A stretch of 44,528 bases of DNA from Alcaligenaceae bacterium (GCA_029265795.1 JAJUGV010000014.1:1-44528), one strand, 5' to 3'. Counted from the stretch's first letter, positions 17,829 to 27,382 are shown. Translations and numbers: made by a program. The notes: generated from the sequence alone by a model not told the origin.

Positions 17829-19016
17829 CTAGAAAGCGTCCCCCGGCACGCGCACCCACCCTTCCATAAGGATGCGAGCGCTGCGGCCCATGACCGCCTT
17901 AGAGATCGACCACTGCCCATCCTGCCGGCGGGCTTCCGCTCCGACGCGCAACGTACCCGAAGGATGACCAAATCGTACGGCAGAAGGTTGACCCCCGCCT
18001 GCGGCAAGATTGACCAGGGTGCCCGGCACGGCCGCTGCCGCAGCGATGGCGACTGCTGCAGTGCCCATCATCGCATGGTGTAGTTTGCCCATGGACAATG
18101 CCCGCACCAACAGGTCAATTTCTTCCGCCCGCACGGCCTTGCCGCTTGATGCGGTGTATGCGGCTGGGGGCGCCACAAAGGCGATCTTGGGTGTGTGTTG
18201 ACGTTGGGCGGCTTCCTCAAGCCTGGAAATTAGGCCCATGCGCAGTGAAGCGTGCGCGCGGATAGTTTCAAAGGTTTCCAATGCTTTGGGGTCGCCGTTG
18301 ATGTCGTCCTGCAATTCCGTGCCGGTGTAGCCCAGCGCCTTTGCCTCCAGAAACACCGTCGGGATGCCGGCATTGATCATGGTTGCCTTGAAGGTGCCCA
18401 CACCCGGCACCTCGAGATCGTCGACAACCTGGCCTGTAGGGAAGAGGGCGCCGCCATCTTCGTCACCCGCTGCAGGGTCCATGAATTCCACCGCAATCTC
18501 GGCGGCAGGAAACGTCACCCCGTCCAGTTCGAAGTCGCCCGTTTCCTGGACGGTGCCGGCCGTCATCGGTACTTGAGCAACGATAGTCTTGCTGATGTTG
18601 GCTTGCCAGATTCGCACCGTGGCGACTCCATCGGCTGGCAACCGGGCTGCGTCAATCAGGCCCATGGCGATAGCGCACGGCCCCACTGCAGCCGACAGGT
18701 TGCCGCAATTACCGCTCCAGTCGATAAACGGCTTGTCGATAGACACCTGCCCAAAAAGGTAATCAACGTCATGACCTTCGCGCTCGCTGCGCGACAGTAT
18801 GACTACCTTGCTCGTGCTGGACGTCGCGCCCCCCATACCATCCGTATGTTTGCCATAGGGATCCGGGCTTCCGATCACGCGTAGCAGCAAGGCATCGCGG
18901 GCCGGGCCTGGTTTGCGTGCCACTTCGGGCAAGTCTTCTAGTCGGAAGAAGACACCCTTGCTGGTGCCTCCGCGCATATAAATCGCGGGAATCTTCACTT
19001 GTGGTGCAAAAGACAT
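17829..19016 (-). CDS. prpF: 2-methylaconitate cis-trans isomerase
   Basis: PrpF isomerises the product of AcnD so that 2-methyl-cis-aconitate can be rehydrated. I place the start at the ATG at 19016 (MSFAPQVKIPAIYMRGGTSK), which gives 395 residues, the usual length. A clear AGGAGA lies just upstream. An in-frame start at 19064 would overlap acnD and add a non-conserved extension. The N-terminal MRGGTSKGVFF contains the lysine region important in the family, and the C-terminal half has a second copy of the diaminopimelate-epimerase-like fold, including MMGTAAVAIAAAAAVPGT. It lies 16 bases after acnD, matching the conserved acnD-prpF pairing. Confidence 0.95.
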   Translation of the reverse strand: MSFAPQVKIPAIYMRGGTSKGVFFRLEDLPEVARKPGPARDALLLRVIGSPDPYGKHTDGMGGATSSTSKVVILSRSEREGHDVDYLFGQVSIDKPFIDWSGNCGNLSAAVGPCAIAMGLIDAARLPADGVATVRIWQANISKTIVAQVPMTAGTVQETGDFELDGVTFPAAEIAVEFMDPAAGDEDGGALFPTGQVVDDLEVPGVGTFKATMINAGIPTVFLEAKALGYTGTELQDDINGDPKALETFETIRAHASLRMGLISRLEEAAQRQHTPKIAFVAPPAAYTASSGKAVRAEEIDLLVRALSMGKLHHAMMGTAAVAIAAAAAVPGTLVNLAAGGGQPSAVRFGHPSGTLRVGAEARRQDGQWSISKAVMGRSARILMEGWVRVPGDAF

Positions 19017-19032
19017 AATTTCTCCTGAATCG

Positions 19033-21621
19033 TTACGCGTTGCCTTCCAGGAAGTCCTGGGCAAAACGCTGCAGTACTCCGCCCGCCTCGTAAATGGAAA
19101 CTTCCTCGGCCGTATCGAGCCTGCAGGTCACGGGGACTTCCACACGGTCGCCATTACGTCGGTGAACCACCAGAGTGAGCGTGGCGCCGGGTGTCCGCTC
19201 GCCGATGACGTCATAGGTTTCGGTGCCGTCGAGTGCCAGGGTTTTTCGATTGGTTCCGCTCTGGAACTCCAACGGCAGCACCCCCATGCCAACCAGGTTA
19301 GTACGGTGAATGCGCTCAAAACCTTCTGCCACGATCGCTTCCACTCCAGCGAGGCGCACGCCCTTGGCGGCCCAGTCGCGCGAGGAGCCCTGACCGTAGT
19401 CGGCACCGGCAATGATGATGAGCGGCTGCCCACGGTTCATATAGGTTTCGATGGTTTCCCACATGCGCATGACCTTGCCTTCGGGTTCCAACCGGGCCAG
19501 CGAGCCTTGCTTGATTTCGCCGTCCACCACCGCCATTTCGTTGATGAGCTTGGGATTGGCGAAGGTGGCGCGCTGAGCCGTGAGGTGGTCACCCCGATGG
19601 GTGGCATAGGAGTTGAAGTCCTCTTCGGGAAGCCCCATCTTCGCTAGATATTCACCGGCTGCGCTATCCGGCAGAATAGCGTTTGAAGGCGAAAGGTGGT
19701 CTGTCGTGATGTTGTCACCCAGAATGGCCAACGGTCGCATACCCTTGAGGCTACGCTCGCCTGCCAAAGCGCCTTCCCAGTATGGCGGGCGGCGGATATA
19801 GGTACTCTGTGGGCGCCAGTCGTACAAAGGCGACACTTTCTCGCCCGACTCCACGCTGGCGGCAAACATGGGTTCGTACACCTTGCGAAACTGCTCCGGT
19901 TTGACGCAGCGTGCCACCAGGTCATCGATTTCTTCATCGCTGGGCCAAATATCCTTGAGCGTCACCGGGTTGCCGTCAGCGTCGTAACCGAGCGCGTCCT
20001 TTTCGATATCGAAACGGACGGTGCCTGCGACCGCATACGCCACCACCAAGGGCGGTGAGGCCAAAAAGGCTTGCTTTGCGTACGGGTGGATACGACCGTC
20101 GAAGTTGCGGTTGCCCGACAGTACCGCTGTGGCGTAGAGGTCGCGTTCGACGATTTCCTGCTGAATCTTCGGATCCAAGGCTCCGCTCATGCCATTACAT
20201 GTGGTGCAGGCGAAACCGACAATGCCGAAGCCGAGCTTCTCCAGTTCAGGCAACAAGCCCGCCTCTTCCAAATACAATTGAACTGCCTTGGAACCCGGTG
20301 CGAGCGAAGTCTTTACCCAGGGTTTACGTACTAGGCCGTAACGGTTGGCGTTGCGCGCCAGTAAGCCGGCGGCGATGACATTACGCGGATTGCTGGTGTT
20401 GGTACAGCTTGTAATGGCGGCAATGATCACGGCGCCATCCGGCATCAAGCCAGGCTGCTCCTGTACTTCCCCTGCGATCCCTTGCGCGGCTAGGTCGGTG
20501 GTGGCCACCCGGCGATGCGGGTTGGACGGCCCCGCGATGTTGCGCACGACCGAAGACAAATCAAAGCGCAGGACGCGTTCATATTGGGCGGTTGCCAGGC
20601 TGTCAGCCCACAGTCCCGCTTGCTTGGCGTAGGTTTCTACAAGCGCCACTTGTTTTTCGTCACGACCCGTCAGGCGCAGGTAGTCGATGGTCTGCTGGTC
20701 GATATAGAACATGGCCGCCGTCGCTCCATACTCCGGCGTCATATTGGAAATGGTGGCGCGGTCGCCCAGGGTGAGCTTGGCCACCCCTTCGCCAAAGAAC
20801 TCCAGATAACTGGAAACCACCTTGGCGTTGCGCAGAAATTCGGTCAGCGCCAGCACCAGATCGGTTGCAGTGGTTCCGGGCGCGAGTTCGCCTGTCAGCT
20901 CCACACCAACGATGTCCGGCAGCCTCATCCAGGAGGCGCGCCCCAGCATGACGCTTTCAGCTTCCAGCCCCCCGACGCCAATGGCGATTACGCCCAGTGC
21001 GTCCACGTGCGGTGTATGGCTGTCGGTACCGACCAGCGTATCCGGGAAAGCCACCCCATCCACCGCGTGGACCACGGGTGACATGCGCTCCAGGTTGATC
21101 TGGTGCATGATGCCGTTGCCGGGAGGAATGACGTCCACATTGCGAAACGCCTTCTTGGTCCAGTTGATGAAGTGGAAGCGGTCGTCGTTACGTCGGTCTT
21201 CAATAGCGCGGTTCTTCTCGAAGGCATCTTTCTCAAAGCCGGCGTGCTCCACTGCCAGTGAATGATCCACAATGAGTTGCGTAGGCACCACTGGGTTCAC
21301 CAGTGACGGATCGCCGCCCTTGGCCGCAATCGCGTCGCGCAGGCCGGCGAGGTCGACCAGGGCCGTCTGTCCCAGAATGTCATGGCAGACGACTCGCGCG
21401 GGGTACCACGGAAAATCGCGATCACGTCGGCGTTCTATGAGTTGTATGAGCGAGTCGGTAAGAATACTCGGGTCGCAGCGCCGCACCAGGTTTTCGGCAT
21501 GTACGCGCGACGTATAGGGCAGGGTGTCATAGGCGCCCGGGGCGATCGCTTCGACCGCTGCGCGGGCGTCGAAGAAATCCAGTTCGGTGCCAGGCAAGGG
21601 TTTCCGATAGGCGGTATTCAT
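19033..21621 (-). CDS. acnD: Fe/S-dependent 2-methylcitrate dehydratase
   Basis: Aconitase-superfamily enzyme that dehydrates 2-methylcitrate; in bacteria with acnD it works with PrpF. It has 862 residues, slightly shorter than AcnA. Cluster cysteines are in [12 protein letters not shown] (about residue 420) and FACTTCNGMSG (about 487 and 490). The C-terminal swivel domain has GDNITTDHLSPSN and [10 protein letters not shown]. The AcnD-specific N-terminus MNTAYRKPLPGTELDFFDAR and immediate adjacency to prpF separate it from acnA. GGAAGA lies upstream of the ATG. It is the third gene of the prp operon; the gap to prpC (143 bases) contains a perfect 11-bp hairpin. Confidence 0.95.
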   Translation of the reverse strand: MNTAYRKPLPGTELDFFDARAAVEAIAPGAYDTLPYTSRVHAENLVRRCDPSILTDSLIQLIERRRDRDFPWYPARVVCHDILGQTALVDLAGLRDAIAAKGGDPSLVNPVVPTQLIVDHSLAVEHAGFEKDAFEKNRAIEDRRNDDRFHFINWTKKAFRNVDVIPPGNGIMHQINLERMSPVVHAVDGVAFPDTLVGTDSHTPHVDALGVIAIGVGGLEAESVMLGRASWMRLPDIVGVELTGELAPGTTATDLVLALTEFLRNAKVVSSYLEFFGEGVAKLTLGDRATISNMTPEYGATAAMFYIDQQTIDYLRLTGRDEKQVALVETYAKQAGLWADSLATAQYERVLRFDLSSVVRNIAGPSNPHRRVATTDLAAQGIAGEVQEQPGLMPDGAVIIAAITSCTNTSNPRNVIAAGLLARNANRYGLVRKPWVKTSLAPGSKAVQLYLEEAGLLPELEKLGFGIVGFACTTCNGMSGALDPKIQQEIVERDLYATAVLSGNRNFDGRIHPYAKQAFLASPPLVVAYAVAGTVRFDIEKDALGYDADGNPVTLKDIWPSDEEIDDLVARCVKPEQFRKVYEPMFAASVESGEKVSPLYDWRPQSTYIRRPPYWEGALAGERSLKGMRPLAILGDNITTDHLSPSNAILPDSAAGEYLAKMGLPEEDFNSYATHRGDHLTAQRATFANPKLINEMAVVDGEIKQGSLARLEPEGKVMRMWETIETYMNRGQPLIIIAGADYGQGSSRDWAAKGVRLAGVEAIVAEGFERIHRTNLVGMGVLPLEFQSGTNRKTLALDGTETYDVIGERTPGATLTLVVHRRNGDRVEVPVTCRLDTAEEVSIYEAGGVLQRFAQDFLEGNA

Positions 21622-21642
21622 ACGATGTATCTTCCATTATGA

Positions 21643-21670
21643 GGAACGCCGGCACATTGGCCGGCGTTCC
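21643..21670. other. Perfect 11-bp stem-loop between prpC and acnD
   Basis: GGAACGCCGGC (21643-21653) pairs with GCCGGCGTTCC (21660-21670) around a 6-base loop. On the plus strand it is followed by CCTTTT; on the minus (operon) strand no T run follows. On the operon transcript it would sit about 20 bases before the acnD start, so a processing, stability or translational role is more likely than termination. Confidence 0.6.
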
Positions 21671-21764
21671 CCTTTTAATAATTAAGGGAAGCCGCCACCC
21701 GCACAGCGGTCGGGGCGGCTCCACCGGGCCGCAGCCCGGGAGCGGGGCGGCGCCGTGCGCGGAA

Positions 21765-22922
21765 TCAGCGTTGATCGATCGGTACGAACTTCTGATCTTC
21801 CGGCCCGATGTAGTTCGCAGTGGGGCGAATTATCTTGTTGTCGATACGCTGCTCGATAACATGCGCGGCCCAGCCGGCAGTACGCGCAATCACGAATAGC
21901 GGCGTAAACATCGACGTGGGAACACCCATCATGTGATAGGAAACGGCCGAGAACCAGTCCAGGTTGGGGAACATCTTCTTGGCGTCCCACATGACCGACT
22001 CGAGCCGCTCGGCGATATCGAACATCTTCGTGTTGCCTGCGTCTTCCGACAGTCGGCGGGCCACTTCTTTAATCACCTTGTTGCGTGGGTCGGATACGGT
22101 GTAGACCGGATGCCCGAAACCGATAATGACTTCTTTATTGGCCACGCGGCGGCGGATGTCTTCTTCGGCCTCGTCGGGATTCTCGTAGCGCTTCTGCACC
22201 TCGAAAGCCACCTCGTTTGCACCACCATGCTTAGGCCCGCGCAACGCACCGATGGCGCCCGTGATGGCCGAATACATGTCAGACCCGGTGCCGGCAACAA
22301 CCCGGCTGGTGAAGGTAGAAGCGTTAAATTCGTGCTCGGCGTACAGGATGAGAGACGTGTGCATGGCACGCACCCATTCATCGCTGGGTTCTTCGCCATG
22401 CAGCAGGCGAAGGAAGTTGCCACCGATGGAGTCGTCATCCGTCTCGACGTCGATCATGCGGCCGTTATGGCTGAAGTGATACCAGTAGAGCAGGGCAGGG
22501 CCGAGGCAGGCCATGAGCCGGTCAGCAATGTCGCGCGCGTCGGGGATATTGTGGTCGTCTTTCTCGGGGAGTAAGCAGCCTAGCACTGATACAGCCGTGC
22601 GCATCACGTCCATCGGATGGCTGGCGGGCGGCAATGCCTCGAGGGCGGCTTGCAGCTGGATGGGAAGACCACGCAGGCGGCGCAGCTTCTGCTTGTAGGC
22701 ATCCAATTCAGCGCGATTGGGGAAGCGGCCGTGTACCAGCAGGTGGGCGACTTCTTCGAACTCGCAGGTATCCGCGATATCCAGAATATCGTAGCCGCGA
22801 TAGTGCAGGTCGTTGCCGGAGCGCCCGACCGTACACAGGGCGGTGTTGCCCGCTACCACACCCGATAGGGCGACGGACTTTTTGCCTTTTGGTTTGGTTT
22901 CAGTGGAGTTTTCTGTTGTCAT
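21765..22922 (-). CDS. prpC: 2-methylcitrate synthase
   Basis: Condenses propionyl-CoA with oxaloacetate to give 2-methylcitrate, the entry step of the methylcitrate cycle. It has 385 residues, the short citrate-synthase form typical of PrpC (gltA in this window is 434). Active-site blocks are present: [28 protein letters not shown] and [13 protein letters not shown]. The N-terminus [20 protein letters not shown] is characteristic of PrpC. An AGGAG ribosome-binding site lies 8 bases before the ATG. It is the second gene of the operon, 61 bases after prpB. Confidence 0.96.
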   Translation of the reverse strand: MTTENSTETKPKGKKSVALSGVVAGNTALCTVGRSGNDLHYRGYDILDIADTCEFEEVAHLLVHGRFPNRAELDAYKQKLRRLRGLPIQLQAALEALPPASHPMDVMRTAVSVLGCLLPEKDDHNIPDARDIADRLMACLGPALLYWYHFSHNGRMIDVETDDDSIGGNFLRLLHGEEPSDEWVRAMHTSLILYAEHEFNASTFTSRVVAGTGSDMYSAITGAIGALRGPKHGGANEVAFEVQKRYENPDEAEEDIRRRVANKEVIIGFGHPVYTVSDPRNKVIKEVARRLSEDAGNTKMFDIAERLESVMWDAKKMFPNLDWFSAVSYHMMGVPTSMFTPLFVIARTAGWAAHVIEQRIDNKIIRPTANYIGPEDQKFVPIDQR

Positions 22923-22983
22923 GCCTCGCTCCTAATCATTCAATATGCGAAGGGGCACACGGCCCCATGAATCTATACGGCGT

Positions 22984-23883
22984 TTACTTCGCTTTGCCTT
23001 GCTGGAACAGGGCATCCAACCGGGCTTCGTAATCGTGATAACCGATGCGATCGTAGAGTTCCTCGCGGGTCTGCATCATGTCGATGACATTGCGCTGATG
23101 GCCGTCGCGGCGGATGGCCTGGTAAACGGTCTCAGCGGCACGGTTCATGGCGCGGAAGGCGGACAGCGGGTACAGTACCATGCCGACTCCCACACTGCCG
23201 AGCTCGGGCACGCTGAACAGCGGCGTACGGCCGAATTCAGTAATGTTGGCCAGCAGCGGCACGGAAACGGCCTGGCTGAACCGCTGGAAGGTGTCCAGGT
23301 CGTAAGCGGCTTCCGCAAAAATCGCATCGGCCCCGGCTTCCACGCAGGCGTGAGCACGTTCGATGGCGGCATCAACGCCTTCCACCGCAATCGCGTCTGT
23401 GCGAGCAATCAGGTAGAACTGGTCGTCTGTGCGCGCGTCTGCGGCTGCCTTCACGCGGTCGGCCATTTCTTGGACACCAACGATCTCCTTGCCGGGACGG
23501 TGGCCGCAGCGCTTGGCGCCCACCTGATCTTCGATATGGCAGCCCGCAGCGCCGAACTTGATCAGGCTCTGGATTGTGCGGGCGATATTGAAAGCAGACG
23601 GCCCGAAACCGGTATCAATATCGACGATCAAGGGCACATCACAGACATCAGTGATGCGCCGAACGTCAGTCAGTACATCATCAAGCGTGTTAATGCCCAG
23701 ATCGGGCAGGCCCAGCGAGCCCGCAGCGACCCCGCCTCCAGACAGATAAATCGCGCGGTAACCGGCGCGCTTTGCCAGCAGGGCATGGTTGGCATTGATG
23801 GCGCCAATGATCTGCAACGGTTGTTCTTCTTTGAGCGCCTGGCGGAAGCGGCCACCGGCGGAATGAATAGTTTTCTGGGTCAC
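22984..23883 (-). CDS. prpB: 2-methylisocitrate lyase
   Basis: Cleaves 2-methylisocitrate to pyruvate and succinate, the last step of the methylcitrate cycle. It has 299 residues. It carries the isocitrate-lyase-superfamily active-site motif KRCGH (in [11 protein letters not shown], about residue 123), the metal-binding DIDTGFG segment (about residues 84-90) and the N-terminal [16 protein letters not shown] block. Translation starts at a GTG (23883), with AGAGGAT about 8 bases upstream. It is the first gene of the operon. A sigma-54-type promoter at 23943-23958 would give a leader of about 50 bases. The divergent gene is prpR. Confidence 0.96.
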   Translation of the reverse strand: MTQKTIHSAGGRFRQALKEEQPLQIIGAINANHALLAKRAGYRAIYLSGGGVAAGSLGLPDLGINTLDDVLTDVRRITDVCDVPLIVDIDTGFGPSAFNIARTIQSLIKFGAAGCHIEDQVGAKRCGHRPGKEIVGVQEMADRVKAAADARTDDQFYLIARTDAIAVEGVDAAIERAHACVEAGADAIFAEAAYDLDTFQRFSQAVSVPLLANITEFGRTPLFSVPELGSVGVGMVLYPLSAFRAMNRAAETVYQAIRRDGHQRNVIDMMQTREELYDRIGYHDYEARLDALFQQGKAK

Positions 23884-23942
23884 GTGAGATCCTCTGTGAG
23901 TTCAAGAGTTCCAAGGAACATACTAAGCTTTTAACTCCTTAA

Positions 23943-23958
23943 AGCACAAACCATGCCA
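23943..23958 (-). promoter_or_regulatory. Sigma-54 (-24/-12) promoter of the prp operon
   Basis: Read on the minus strand, TGGCATGGTTTGTGCT matches TGGCACGNNNNTTGCW at all but two defined positions, with exact GG-N10-GC spacing. Transcription would start near 23932, about 50 bases before the prpB start. PrpR, encoded divergently, is a sigma-54 activator, which makes this the expected promoter type. Confidence 0.8.
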
Positions 23959-24028
23959 ACTTTTCGATGGGCACGTTCTTGCGGCTTCTACGCGCAAATT
24001 CGATTTAATTCGTGCTTGCATACCCCTT

Positions 24029-24079
24029 GTTTCAGGGCGAGGTTTCGTTAATGAAACGTATGTGTTTCTTTAATGCAAT
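24029..24079. promoter_or_regulatory. Candidate PrpR upstream activating sites
   Basis: Two similar 16-base elements, GTTTCGTTAATGAAAC (24042-24057, palindromic except the outer inner pair) and GTTTCTTTAATGCAAT (24064-24079), are spaced 22 bp, about two helical turns. A further GTTTC lies at 24029. They sit about 110-150 bases upstream of the predicted prpB start, the usual place for an enhancer-binding protein. Assignment to PrpR is inference. Confidence 0.5.
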
Positions 24080-24128
24080 AATTACAGGCATCATTGGCTT
24101 GCCGCTGTCAGATTGACTCCCTGTCCTT

Positions 24129-26126
24129 ATGAGCACTTCGCCCACTCCTTATTCACCTCGTCTTAAGATCGCTGCAGTCGGCTTTCATGGTCTGCGTAAT
24201 TTATTGGAGGCAGCAGCACCTTCGTATGCCGGCGTCGCAGATGTGGCTGTGCTGGATCGCATCTATGACGATGCAGTGCAGTCAATCACGGATCTGCGAG
24301 CGTCCAGCGGGATCGATGCTGTGGTGGCGGCCGGCTCCAATGGTCAGTTCCTGCGCGAGCGTCTGGATCTACCCGTTGTGCTGGTCAAACCTGACGGCTT
24401 TGATCTCATGCGGATTCTCTCCGGCGCGGCATTGCGGGCTCGACGCATCGCGTTGGTTACCTATGGGCCACCGCCAACCGAATTGCTGCTGTTCAATGAA
24501 CGGTTTTCCCTGCAGTTGGAAGTGCGCTCGTATTCCAACGAGCAAGAGGCGGGGGAATGCGTTGAGTCACTGGCTGCAACCGGCGTCGATACCGTGGTTG
24601 CCCCCGGGTTAGTGGTGGATCTGGCGCGGGCCCGCGGTATGGAAGGTGTGCTGCTCTATTCACAGGGTGCTGTGCGAGAGGCGATGGGGGCGGCCATAGA
24701 CATTGCCCGGGTCGCGCGTCAGGAAACCGACCGGCGTGAAAAATTGAACACCATACTGGCGCAGCTCAAGGACGGTGTTGTGGCGGTCGACATGGAAGAG
24801 CGCATCGAGGCCGTGAATCCGGCCATGGAAGCGTTTATCGGCCTGCCGGCCGACCAATTATTGGGGCGGCGTCTCAGCGCGGTTCAAGGTGAGCTGAGCC
24901 TGGCGCATACGCTACGTACCGGAACGGCGGAAATGGAACAGGTGCAACAGGTAGGTGGCCGCACTTCTGTGGTCACTCGCATGCCCATCTTGGAGCAAGG
25001 CCGCCGTACGGGTGCCGTGCTGGTTTGTCAGGACCCGGTGGTGATTCAGCGGCTGGACCGCAGCCTTAGAACGCGTCATCTGCCTCCATCACAGCATGCC
25101 AAATATGGATTGGCCAACCTGGTGGGTGAAAGTAAGGCTCTGCGCAACGTGAAACGACTTGCGCTCAGCTGCGCGCAAAGCACGGCGACTGTGCTTATCG
25201 TGGGAGAGAGTGGCACAGGCAAGGAACTACTGGCACAGGGCATCCATAACGCCAGTGCGCGGCGCGCACAGCCCTTCGTTGCCATCAATTGCGCTGCGTT
25301 TCCAGAATCCCTCTTGGAAAGCGAGCTCTTCGGCTATGTAGAAGGCGCGTTCACAGGCTCGAGTCGTGGCGGAAAGATGGGCTTGTTCGAAGCCGCCCAT
25401 ACGGGCACCATCTTCCTCGACGAGATCGGCGAAATGCCCTTGTCCCTGCAGACGCGATTGCTGCGCGTACTTCAGGAGCGCGAAGTACTGCGCATCGGCG
25501 CGACGGTGCCCACGCCGGTGGATTTGCGGGTCATCGCTGCCACACACCGCAATTTGTCTAAGCAGGTTGCAGAGGGTCGTTTCCGGCAGGATCTCTACTA
25601 TCGTCTGAATATTCTCAGCCTGCGTCTGCCTCCTTTAAGAGAGCGCCACGGCGACTTGCCGCTACTCACACGCCACTTGGCGGAGAAAATCGCGATGCGG
25701 CTGGGCGCGCCCCGATTAGCTGACGAGGTTCTAGTGAAAGCCGTTGTAGAAGCCGGCCGGGATTATGACTGGCCGGGGAATATCCGCGAACTCGAAAACC
25801 TGATCGAGCGCATTCTGGTGTTCAGGGAGCCGGCTGCGCAGGGCGGGGGTATCACCCAAGAAGAGCTACGAGACATTGCGCCGGAGCTCTTCACGCAACG
25901 GGCGCTGTCTTTTGAAGGCGCTGACGGGGGCGGGCAAGTCGCGGCCGAGGATTCGTCCGTGTCCACACCGGCGGCTTTGGTGGAGGCAGACCTGCAGGCG
26001 GTAGAGCGGCGTCATCTGTTGAAGGTGCTGGAGCAGTCAGGAGGGAACCGCGAAGAGGCGGCGCGACTGCTGGGGGTGAGCCGGACGACGCTCTGGAGAA
26101 GAATGCGGCGACTCGGCGTATCGTGA
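24129..26126 (+). CDS. prpR: Propionate catabolism sigma-54-dependent regulator PrpR
   Basis: Activator of the divergent prp operon, responding in known systems to 2-methylcitrate. It has 665 residues in the expected order: PrpR_N sensor domain (about 10-195), a PAS-like domain (about 205-310), an AAA+ sigma-54 activation domain (about 330-565) and a C-terminal Fis-type helix-turn-helix. In the AAA+ part, Walker A is GESGTGKE, the sigma-54 contact loop is GAFTGS, and Walker B is IFLDEIGEMP. The final NREEAARLLGVSRTTLWRR is the DNA-binding helix pair. All catalytic motifs are intact. The ATG at 24129 has only a weak ribosome-binding site, and the upstream 245 bases are shared with prpB. Confidence 0.95.
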   Translation: MSTSPTPYSPRLKIAAVGFHGLRNLLEAAAPSYAGVADVAVLDRIYDDAVQSITDLRASSGIDAVVAAGSNGQFLRERLDLPVVLVKPDGFDLMRILSGAALRARRIALVTYGPPPTELLLFNERFSLQLEVRSYSNEQEAGECVESLAATGVDTVVAPGLVVDLARARGMEGVLLYSQGAVREAMGAAIDIARVARQETDRREKLNTILAQLKDGVVAVDMEERIEAVNPAMEAFIGLPADQLLGRRLSAVQGELSLAHTLRTGTAEMEQVQQVGGRTSVVTRMPILEQGRRTGAVLVCQDPVVIQRLDRSLRTRHLPPSQHAKYGLANLVGESKALRNVKRLALSCAQSTATVLIVGESGTGKELLAQGIHNASARRAQPFVAINCAAFPESLLESELFGYVEGAFTGSSRGGKMGLFEAAHTGTIFLDEIGEMPLSLQTRLLRVLQEREVLRIGATVPTPVDLRVIAATHRNLSKQVAEGRFRQDLYYRLNILSLRLPPLRERHGDLPLLTRHLAEKIAMRLGAPRLADEVLVKAVVEAGRDYDWPGNIRELENLIERILVFREPAAQGGGITQEELRDIAPELFTQRALSFEGADGGGQVAAEDSSVSTPAALVEADLQAVERRHLLKVLEQSGGNREEAARLLGVSRTTLWRRMRRLGVS

Positions 26127-26221
26127 GGCCGGCGCGCTGCGCCGCAGGCGCCGGAAGGCCGGAGGGCCGGCGAGGGCCACCACAATACGCGAGCCCCCCA
26201 AGCCCTAGCAAGTCCCGCTGA

Positions 26222-27211
26222 TTACTTCAGCAGATCCTTCACGCCATCACGCTCTTCCAGCAACTCCTGCAGCGTGAAATCCATGCGCTCACGCGAGAAG
26301 TCGTCGATTTCCAGATCGCGCACCAGCGTGTACTCGCCGTTTTCAGTAATTACCGGGAAACCATAAATAATGCCTTCCGGAATGCCGTAGGAACCATCCG
26401 ACGGCACACCCATGGTCACCCATTTGCCGTTCGAACCCAGCACCCAATCACGAATGTGGTCAATGGCTGCATTCGCGGCGGACGCTGCCGAAGACAGGCC
26501 GCGCGCTTCGATGATCGCTGCGCCGCGCTTGCCCACCGTAGGAATGAATACGTCGCGGTTCCAGGCGTCGTCGTTAATCAGGCCGGCAAGGCTTTGGCCG
26601 CCCACTGTGGCAAAGCGGATGTCAGGGTACATCGTGGGGGAATGGTTGCCCCACACTACTAGTTTCTCGATGTCCGCCACTGCCTTACCCGATTTGGCTG
26701 CCAGCTGTGACAGGGCGCGGTTGTGATCCAGGCGCAGCATGGCGGTGAAGTTCTTCGCAGGCAGATCGGGGGCCGACTTCATTGCGATGTACGCGTTGGT
26801 GTTGGCGGGGTTGCCCACGACCAGAACCTTCACGTCACGGCTGGCGACATCGTTCAGTGCACGACCTTGAGCCGTGAAGATTTGCGCGTTGACCTGCAGA
26901 AGGTCCTTGCGCTCCATGCCGGGACCGCGCGGACGAGCGCCGACCAGCAGAGCAACGTCGGCGTCTTTGAACGCTTCGCGGGGATCGCTATGAGCACTCA
27001 TGCCTTGCAGCAGGGGGAATGCGCAGTCTTCCAGCTCCATCATCACGCCTTGCAGTGCCTTCTGCGCCTTCTCGTCAGGAATCTCGAGCAACTGCAGGAT
27101 GACGGGCTGATCCTTGCCCAGCATTTCGCCGGAGGCGATACGAAATAGCAGGGCGTAGCCAATCTGGCCGGCGGCGCCGGTAACGGCGACGCGCATGGCG
27201 GGTTTGGACAT
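26222..27211 (-). CDS. mdh: Malate dehydrogenase (NAD-dependent)
   Basis: Oxidises malate to oxaloacetate in the TCA cycle. I use the ATG at 27211 ([21 protein letters not shown]), giving 329 residues. GGAGAT lies 6 bases upstream, while a TTG two codons earlier would crowd the ribosome-binding site. The dinucleotide-binding GAAGQIG is at the N-terminus, the substrate arginine loop reads [15 protein letters not shown], and the catalytic histidine is in [13 protein letters not shown]. This is the cytosolic-type MDH common in Burkholderiales. It is divergent from gntR-sdh-gltA, with a predicted promoter and operator in the shared upstream region. Confidence 0.96.
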   Translation of the reverse strand: MSKPAMRVAVTGAAGQIGYALLFRIASGEMLGKDQPVILQLLEIPDEKAQKALQGVMMELEDCAFPLLQGMSAHSDPREAFKDADVALLVGARPRGPGMERKDLLQVNAQIFTAQGRALNDVASRDVKVLVVGNPANTNAYIAMKSAPDLPAKNFTAMLRLDHNRALSQLAAKSGKAVADIEKLVVWGNHSPTMYPDIRFATVGGQSLAGLINDDAWNRDVFIPTVGKRGAAIIEARGLSSAASAANAAIDHIRDWVLGSNGKWVTMGVPSDGSYGIPEGIIYGFPVITENGEYTLVRDLEIDDFSRERMDFTLQELLEERDGVKDLLK

Positions 27212-27350
27212 GAACAAATCTCCGATAGGTGGGTAAATGAAGAAAGTAATGAAAGGGAATCCAATGTGCGACAGTGTAAAACTTTTGGCACGAGCGCGTG
27301 GCGCTCTCGGACTCGGTATCCTGTGCAGCGGAGTGTAAAAAAACCGCCCA

Positions 27351-27379
27351 AGAGTAGCGAATGGCGTTCAGGGCGTCAA
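27351..27379 (-). promoter_or_regulatory. Predicted sigma-70 promoter of mdh
   Basis: On the minus strand, TTGACG (27374-27379) and TACTCT (27351-27356) are separated by 17 bases. The predicted start near 27344 gives a leader of about 130 bases before the mdh ATG. Confidence 0.55.
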
Positions 27380-27382
27380 TAA

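Noticed and set aside
19017..19064. Longer prpF start at 19064
   Set aside because: Adds 16 non-conserved residues overlapping acnD; the ATG at 19016 has a strong AGGAGA and gives the normal family length.
22945..23934. 329-residue plus-strand frame opposite prpB
   Set aside because: Antisense to prpB, which has the KRCGH active-site motif; it would also overlap the prp promoter region.
26127..26221. GC-rich repeated CCGG/GGCC segments between prpR and mdh
   Set aside because: Several overlapping short pairings but no single clear stem with a T tail; may terminate both convergent genes, but I cannot support a specific structure.
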